Of a stretch of DNA of 8,173 bases, positions 3,873 through 8,173 are shown piece after piece. The notes under the pieces were generated by a model, which did no database searches, had not been told where the DNA came from, and was given only the letters and a program-made list of their open reading frames with translations. Each line of letters opens with the position of its first letter. The stretch's first letter is position 1. This stretch comes from an uncultured bacterium. GTDB taxonomy: Bacteria > Cyanobacteriota > Vampirovibrionia > Gastranaerophilales > Gastranaerophilaceae. Position numbers and translations under genes: made by a program. Where the stretch lies: contig CADCPD010000190.1 of assembly GCA_902803265.1 (NCBI GenBank), positions 1 through 8,173 of the forward strand, written 5' to 3'.

Positions 3873-6194
3873 ATGAAGTTACCTTTGGATACAATTAAAC
3901 AAATGTTTAATTTGCCGCAAAATGCGTCAATGAACGATGTTGTCAAATTTGCAAATGACAACAATATTGAAATAGACTTTTTTAATACAAACAAGAATAC
4001 TCAAACTCAACAAAATTTAAATAATCCAAGCGGAAGTATTTATGGGGATGAATCACCTCAATCTGCGGCTCAACAACCTGCATCTACAGCTTCTGCTAAA
4101 ACTTCATTAAAAACAAATTTTAATATAGACTTCGCAAATCCAACATCTTCAAGTAGTTCGGCGACGACTTCATCTTCAAATAATAATTCAGTATTTGGTT
4201 TTGGAAATACAAATCAGCCCGAAGATGATTATTTTATGGGATTTAAACGAACACAGGTTCAGGATGTATCCAAAAATATTACTGCATCAGGGCAAGTTAA
4301 ACAAAATGAAAAAAGTGAAAAAACTGAAAAAGATAGTGCTTTGAGTAAATTTCTTGATTCTGCGTTTGCACATGTTGATAAAAGTTCGGCAAAATTTAAG
4401 AGCAGACCGGTAGATCCTGATAAAGAAAAAATTGTTAAAATAAGATTTACTGCTGACGGAAGAAAAGAAAAAACATATGAAGACGGAAGCGTAAAAATAG
4501 AAAATCTTTCCCAAAAAGAACTGGAAGGTCGTTCTAAAATTGGAGAAAATAAAAAAATTGTAAGTATAGAATATCAAAATGGTAATGTCATTAAGACAAT
4601 GGCAGATGGCAAAACTACGTCAAGAGAAGCTCGTTTTGGAGAACATGGTTATGTTAAAGATGGTAATTCTATTGATGAAGATTTGACTTCTGTTTTAGGT
4701 GAAGATAAAGTTAAATCTGCAAAAGAAGCAGAAACTCAAGCTAATGCGCGTATTTCTGAAATAGATGCTCAATTAGCAGAATATTCTCCTGAAAAACTTG
4801 CGGAATTAAAGAAAACAGATCCAAAACAAGCTAAAGAAATAGAAAAACAGCAAAAGAATTTAAGAAATGAAAAAGCTAAAATAGAAAAGAAAATTGAGAA
4901 AACACAAAAAGATTTAGCAAAAGAATATATTAAAAAAGTTTATAAAGAATGCGGTGGCGACAAAGAAAAAATTAAAGCTAAAATTAATAGCTTAGTTAAA
5001 AATTCTGACATGAATTCTGAGGCTTCAAAACAAATGGCACGTGTTTTGGGTAGTTTCCATGAAAAATACAGTAATTTGTCAGAAGATGAAATGGCTGATG
5101 TATTAGCAAGTGTAATGGATCCTTCGACAGAGAATAGTGCTGATAATACTGTTGCTATCGCAGAAACAATTACCCATCAAGGTGGTAAAACAGGTAAAGC
5201 CATGGTACAGGCTTTTTCAGGTGCAGCCAAACGTACAGGTAATGAAAAAATTGCTGCTCAAGCATTAGCTCAAAATATTGGTCATACTGTTGATCCCGAA
5301 ACCGGCAAGGTTGATGTAGAAGCAGCCCAAAATATCGGTAGAGCTGCTATTGATTTGGATCAAGAAGATGGAGCTATGGCAGTTGCTAACCAAGTAATAC
5401 AAGAAGGCAATGATGATTTGAAACTTGCCGCTAATAAACCAATCGATGAATATGCAGCAAAAACCGGTAATGAAAAAGTAATGCAAGCATCTATTGATGT
5501 AATTACTTCTATTGAAGATGCTGATAAACAAGTTCAAGCCAACGAACAAGCTCATAAAACTTATGAAGAAATGGGTGCATCTGACGAAATTAAGCAAAAA
5601 CGTGCAGAACTTGTTGGTAAAAATTTGTATAATTTCAACGAAAATGCAAGAACTCAAATTGATGAATATGAACGTCAGAATGATATAAATAATACTTATA
5701 GTAATGCAGCCAGAGAAGCAAAAGTTCAATATGAGGCAGAACAAAAAGCAAAAGCTGCTGAAGAAAATACAAATACAAATTCAAATGTAACTACTGATAG
5801 TAAAGACAGTAATGCTTCTGAACATTCAACTTCTTCTGTCTCAGAATCTGCAAGAAGAATTAGCGGTATTGTTAACAATAATGCTCTTAATGCAACTCAA
5901 AAAGCTAAACAAATAAGAACGTTAAATCCAAAAGAACAAACAGCAGCTATTGCTCAGGTAATTAAAACAGCCACATTACCTGAGATTAAGAGTCTTGCTT
6001 TAAGTGGTTTTAAAACAGAAATTGTAAAATATTTATTAGATAATTACTCATCTGAAAATCAATCAACACTTGATAATCTTAAACCGTTAATGAATGATGC
6101 GGAAATAAATCGTTATCAAGATTTGATGCAGCAGTATAAATCACGTGATTTTCAAATTCAACCGCAACAAAAACACAATTTCTTTATCTCATAG
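3873..6194 (+). CDS. Paralogous helical-repeat protein B with shared C-terminal domain, 773 aa
   Basis: Unknown family. ATG with AAGGGA 5 nt upstream. Layout: an N-terminal helical segment (about 1-36, including LDTIKQMFNLPQNASMNDVV); an Asn/Gln/Ser/Thr low-complexity stretch (about 40-120); a strand-rich segment with Asp-Gly turns (about 186-262: VKIRFTADGRKEKTYEDGS, then IEYQNGNVIKTMADGK); a long Lys/Glu coiled coil (about 282-355); a helical repeat region (about 425-560) with TGNEK at 455-459 and 531-535 and EGNDD at 511-515; the linker EAKVQYEAEQKAKA (615-628); a low-complexity tether; the shared domain (658-755); and a C-terminus ending NFFIS. No signal peptide, membrane span or enzyme motif is seen. 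The second half parallels the 553-aa neighbour, while the N-terminal part differs, so this is a duplicated family with variable N-termini. A structural or adaptor role is an inference only. Confidence 0.88.
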   Translation: MKLPLDTIKQMFNLPQNASMNDVVKFANDNNIEIDFFNTNKNTQTQQNLNNPSGSIYGDESPQSAAQQPASTASAKTSLKTNFNIDFANPTSSSSSATTSSSNNNSVFGFGNTNQPEDDYFMGFKRTQVQDVSKNITASGQVKQNEKSEKTEKDSALSKFLDSAFAHVDKSSAKFKSRPVDPDKEKIVKIRFTADGRKEKTYEDGSVKIENLSQKELEGRSKIGENKKIVSIEYQNGNVIKTMADGKTTSREARFGEHGYVKDGNSIDEDLTSVLGEDKVKSAKEAETQANARISEIDAQLAEYSPEKLAELKKTDPKQAKEIEKQQKNLRNEKAKIEKKIEKTQKDLAKEYIKKVYKECGGDKEKIKAKINSLVKNSDMNSEASKQMARVLGSFHEKYSNLSEDEMADVLASVMDPSTENSADNTVAIAETITHQGGKTGKAMVQAFSGAAKRTGNEKIAAQALAQNIGHTVDPETGKVDVEAAQNIGRAAIDLDQEDGAMAVANQVIQEGNDDLKLAANKPIDEYAAKTGNEKVMQASIDVITSIEDADKQVQANEQAHKTYEEMGASDEIKQKRAELVGKNLYNFNENARTQIDEYERQNDINNTYSNAAREAKVQYEAEQKAKAAEENTNTNSNVTTDSKDSNASEHSTSSVSESARRISGIVNNNALNATQKAKQIRTLNPKEQTAAIAQVIKTATLPEIKSLALSGFKTEIVKYLLDNYSSENQSTLDNLKPLMNDAEINRYQDLMQQYKSRDFQIQPQQKHNFFIS
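5844..6137 (+). repeat. Shared C-terminal domain, copy 2 (residues 658-755 of the 773-aa protein)
   Basis: Second copy of the 98-residue domain at 3317-3610. Aligned without gaps, the differences are mostly conservative (Ile/Val/Leu, Lys/Arg, Ser/Ala), which indicates protein-level selection after duplication. Confidence 0.8.
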
Positions 6195-6236
6195 AGTTGT
6201 TTTAATTGAAGAATAAATAAGTTTAAATGGTATTAA

Positions 6237-6500
6237 CTAAGCAAAAGTATCAAAGCCTTCGGCTTTCTTAGTTTTTTCTCTATGATTCTTTTCAAAAGCA
6301 TCTGCCATTTTTATAAGCATTTGGTCTTGCAAACTTTGCATAGACAATTGTTTATCCATTTGAGCTAAACCGAAGAAGTTCATGTTATTAGAACCACTCA
6401 AAAGGTTCAAACGGCTTTGATTATTAGACATCAATCTATAAGTGGCATCACTTGCCATTGCTCTATTCTGCATTAATGCTACTGTGTTAATGATTGACAT
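6237..6500 (-). CDS. Small Met/Gln-rich protein of unknown function, 87 aa
   Basis: Starting at ATG 6500, the protein has 87 residues, including 9 methionines. It begins MSIINTVALMQNRAMASDAT, has a Ser/Asn turn around 35-40, NFFG at 41-44, and a second helix-like stretch (about 45-72, MDKQLSMQSLQDQMLIKMAD) before a Lys-rich end. It would form two amphipathic helices joined by a loop. There is no signal peptide or membrane span, and I do not recognise a family. The start is set by AAGAGGG at 6504-6510 and by the promoter at 6520-6548, which lies inside the longer reading frame that opens at 6569 and therefore argues against it. The gene converges on the 773-aa gene with 42 bp between stop codons and is divergent from thrS. 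Confidence 0.75.
   Translation of the reverse strand: MSIINTVALMQNRAMASDATYRLMSNNQSRLNLLSGSNNMNFFGLAQMDKQLSMQSLQDQMLIKMADAFEKNHREKTKKAEGFDTFA
6252..6277 (+). terminator. Possible terminator of the 773-aa gene inside the convergent small gene
   Basis: A 6-bp stem (AAAGCC 6252-6257 / GGCTTT 6261-6266) with a 3-nt loop is followed by CTTAG and six T residues (6272-6277). It lies 58 nt after the 773-aa stop codon and within the last codons of the minus-strand gene. No other hairpin with a T tract is seen downstream of the 773-aa gene. The gap before the T run makes it non-ideal. Confidence 0.4.
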
Positions 6501-6519
6501 ATGCCCTCTTTCTAAGACC

Positions 6520-6548
6520 ATTATAACATTTAAAATCAGCTTTGTAAA
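6520..6548 (-). promoter_or_regulatory. Promoter of the 87-aa gene
   Basis: The minus strand carries TTTACA (6548-6543), 17 bp, then a perfect TATAAT (6525-6520). The predicted start near 6513 leaves a leader of only about 13 nt holding the Shine-Dalgarno. This is the closest match to a housekeeping promoter in the window. Confidence 0.7.
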
Positions 6549-6615
6549 GTCTATTTGTCTCAAATTCAATAGATATAAGTTATTTTTTATGTTTTTTTTT
6601 ATAATTTAATATATT

Positions 6616-6656
6616 TTGACTTAATAATTTGTAATTGTATTTTTAAGTGGTATAAC
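6616..6656 (+). promoter_or_regulatory. Promoter region of thrS
   Basis: There are two overlapping candidates. One is TTGACT (6616-6621), 16 bp, TATTTT (6638-6643). The other is TTGTAA (6629-6634), 16 bp, TATAAC (6651-6656). The second would give a leader of about 30 nt. No room exists for a T-box riboswitch, and no hairpin resembling a ThrS operator is seen. Confidence 0.4.
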
Positions 6657-6693
6657 TTAATTATAGATTTAGACAAATTATAAAGGATTTTTT

Positions 6694-8173
6694 ATGGAAA
6701 AGAACGCAGAAAATTTACATATTTTACGACATTCTTGCTCACATATTATGGCACAAGCCGTACAAAGTTTGTTCCCGCAAGCAAAATTAGCAATAGGGCC
6801 GGCTGTTGATAACGGATTTTATTATGATTTTGATTTAACTGACGGATATTCTTTTACAAAAGAAGATTTAGTAAAAATTGAAGACAAGATGAAAGAAATT
6901 TTAAAACAAAATCTTACTTTCGAAAAATACTATGTAGAAGACGTTGATGCTAAAATTACAGAATTTAAAGCTGAAGGTGAAATTTATAAAGCAGAACTTC
7001 TAGAAGAACATAAAAATGATAATCCTACTTTATATTTAACAAAAGATAAAGATGGGAATGTATTGTTTAATGACCTTTGCGCAGGCCCTCATGTTCCTAA
7101 TACATCTTTTATAAAAGCAAATGCAATTAAATTATTAAAAGTTGCAGGTGCATATTGGAGAGGTAACGAAAAAAACAAAATGCTTCAAAGAATTTATGCC
7201 ACTGCATTTTGGAATAAAGAAGATTTACAAAACTATTTAACAATGCTTGAAGAAGCAGAAAAACGCGACCACAGAAAATTAGGTACTCAACTTGATTTAT
7301 TCTCTGTAAGAGAAGAAATCGGTGGAGGCTTGGTATTATGGCACCCTAATCTTTATACAGTAAGAGAAGAGATTGAAAATTACTGGAGAACTGAACACAG
7401 AAAAAGAGGTTATGTAATTGTTCAAACTCCTCAGCTTGCTAAATCTAAACTATGGGAAATATCAGGACATATTGACCACTACAAAGAAAATATGTTCTTT
7501 ATTCAAAAAGAAAATGAAGAAGATGAACAATATATCGTAAAACCTATGAACTGTCCGTTCCATATTTTGATTTATCAATCACAAAGACATTCATACAGAG
7601 ATTTACCTTTGAGAATGGCAGAATTGGGAACTGTTTACAGAAGAGAAAAATCAGGTGCTTTATCAGGATTAACAAGAGTTCAAGGTTTTACTCAAGACGA
7701 TGCTCACATTTTCTGTACTCCTGAACAACTTGTTGATGAAATCAATGATATTATCAACTTTGTAGCAGATACAATGAAAATCTTTAAAATGGACTTTGAA
7801 GTTGAATTGTCAACAAGACCGGAAAGCTATGTCGGCAAATTAGAAAACTGGGATTTAGCCGAAAAGGGCTTAAAAGAAGCAATGGACAAACGTGGAATGA
7901 AGTATGACATCAACGAAGGTGACGGTGCATTCTACGGCCCTAAAATTGACTTTAAAGTTAAAGATGCCATCGGAAGAACATGGCAATGTGCTACTATTCA
8001 ATTAGACTTTAATTTACCTGAAAGATTTGATATTAAATATCAGGATAAAGACGGACAGTTGAAAACGCCTGTAATGTTACACAGAGTAATTTTTGGTTCT
8101 ATGGAAAGATTCCATGGTATTTTAATAGAACACTATGCAGGTGCATTCCCAACATGGTTGGCACCAACTCAAG
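6694..8173 (+). CDS. thrS: Threonyl-tRNA synthetase, TGS-less form (5' part, cut by window edge)
   Basis: ThrS charges tRNA-Thr with threonine using ATP and hydrolyses mischarged Ser-tRNA-Thr. The ATG at 6694 follows AAAGGA by 6 nt. The first 493 residues are visible. The usual N-terminal TGS domain is absent: the protein opens directly on the editing domain, with HSCSH at 13-17 and the LCAGPH block carrying C129 and H133. The class II catalytic domain starts near 190. Motif 1 region GHIDHYKENMFF is near 258, and motif 2 is at about 313-338 (TVYRREKSGALSG, then RVQGFTQDDAH). Motif 3 is at 463-475 (HRVIFGSMERFHG). The catalytic zinc ligands C287, H338 and H463 are all present, as are the editing His/Cys residues, so the enzyme should be active. 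The anticodon-binding domain begins about at the edge. Cyanobacterial ThrS also lacks TGS, which supports the lineage inference. Confidence 0.98.
   Translation, partial: MEKNAENLHILRHSCSHIMAQAVQSLFPQAKLAIGPAVDNGFYYDFDLTDGYSFTKEDLVKIEDKMKEILKQNLTFEKYYVEDVDAKITEFKAEGEIYKAELLEEHKNDNPTLYLTKDKDGNVLFNDLCAGPHVPNTSFIKANAIKLLKVAGAYWRGNEKNKMLQRIYATAFWNKEDLQNYLTMLEEAEKRDHRKLGTQLDLFSVREEIGGGLVLWHPNLYTVREEIENYWRTEHRKRGYVIVQTPQLAKSKLWEISGHIDHYKENMFFIQKENEEDEQYIVKPMNCPFHILIYQSQRHSYRDLPLRMAELGTVYRREKSGALSGLTRVQGFTQDDAHIFCTPEQLVDEINDIINFVADTMKIFKMDFEVELSTRPESYVGKLENWDLAEKGLKEAMDKRGMKYDINEGDGAFYGPKIDFKVKDAIGRTWQCATIQLDFNLPERFDIKYQDKDGQLKTPVMLHRVIFGSMERFHGILIEHYAGAFPTWLAPTQ

Noticed and set aside
4287..4577. 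Minus-strand Phe-rich frame inside the 773-aa gene that looks membrane-like
   Set aside because: Complement of AAA/GAA codons; no start signals. The apparent membrane segments are an artefact.
5265..5744. Minus-strand 159-residue Ile/Phe/Cys-rich frame in the 773-aa gene
   Set aside because: Same shadow effect, opposite a segment that is conserved between the two paralogs.
6501..6569. Longer 110-residue start for the 87-aa gene
   Set aside because: The near-consensus promoter (6520-6548) lies inside this extension, and the good Shine-Dalgarno precedes the ATG at 6500.
6501..6693. T-box riboswitch upstream of thrS
   Set aside because: The predicted leader is about 30 nt and no T-box-like stem series or conserved T-box core is visible.
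1..8173. tRNA, rRNA, CRISPR array, insertion sequence or phage genes
   Set aside because: No cloverleaf, repeat-spacer array, transposase or terminal inverted repeats were seen on either strand by eye.

Overview
This is an AT-rich bacterial stretch with dense coding and short leaders. Four genes lie on the minus strand at the left. Two large, related genes of unknown function lie on the plus strand in the middle. A small minus-strand gene converges on them, and the 5' part of threonyl-tRNA synthetase runs off the right end. The organism is probably a gut or environmental non-photosynthetic relative of Cyanobacteria (Gastranaerophilales / Melainabacteria type). This rests on the very low GC, the Lys/Glu/Asn-rich proteins, and a ThrS that lacks the N-terminal TGS domain, as cyanobacterial ThrS does. 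It is an inference; an AT-rich Clostridia-like or other phylum is possible.

Left block (23-1694, minus strand, read right to left): a 56-residue unknown protein, a 168-residue coiled-coil protein, the release-factor methyltransferase PrmC, and a very short ORF matching only the C-terminal half of ribosomal protein bS21. The first three are tightly packed (10-bp gap, then a 35-bp overlap) and probably form one operon from a promoter at 1772-1800. The bS21-like ORF has its own Shine-Dalgarno and a possible promoter. PrmC and bS21 both belong to translation.

Centre (1988-6194, plus strand): two paralogous proteins of 553 and 773 residues. They have different N-termini, a helical repeat-like middle, a near-identical basic/acidic linker, a low-complexity tether, a conserved C-terminal domain of about 98 residues (about 59% identical, ungapped), and the same extreme C-terminus, Asn-Phe-Phe-Ile-His/Ser. 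I recognise no known family. No signal peptide or membrane segment is visible. A strong intrinsic terminator and a separate regulatory region lie between them, so they look like separately transcribed duplicates. This pair is the best candidate for an undescribed system.

Right block: an 87-residue Met/Gln-rich protein on the minus strand with a near-consensus promoter, then thrS (6694 to the edge) with a short leader and no T-box-like structure. The divergent gap at 1695-1987 carries at least one promoter each way plus several inverted repeats. The gap at 3650-3872 carries a terminator and a 20-bp-spaced direct repeat.
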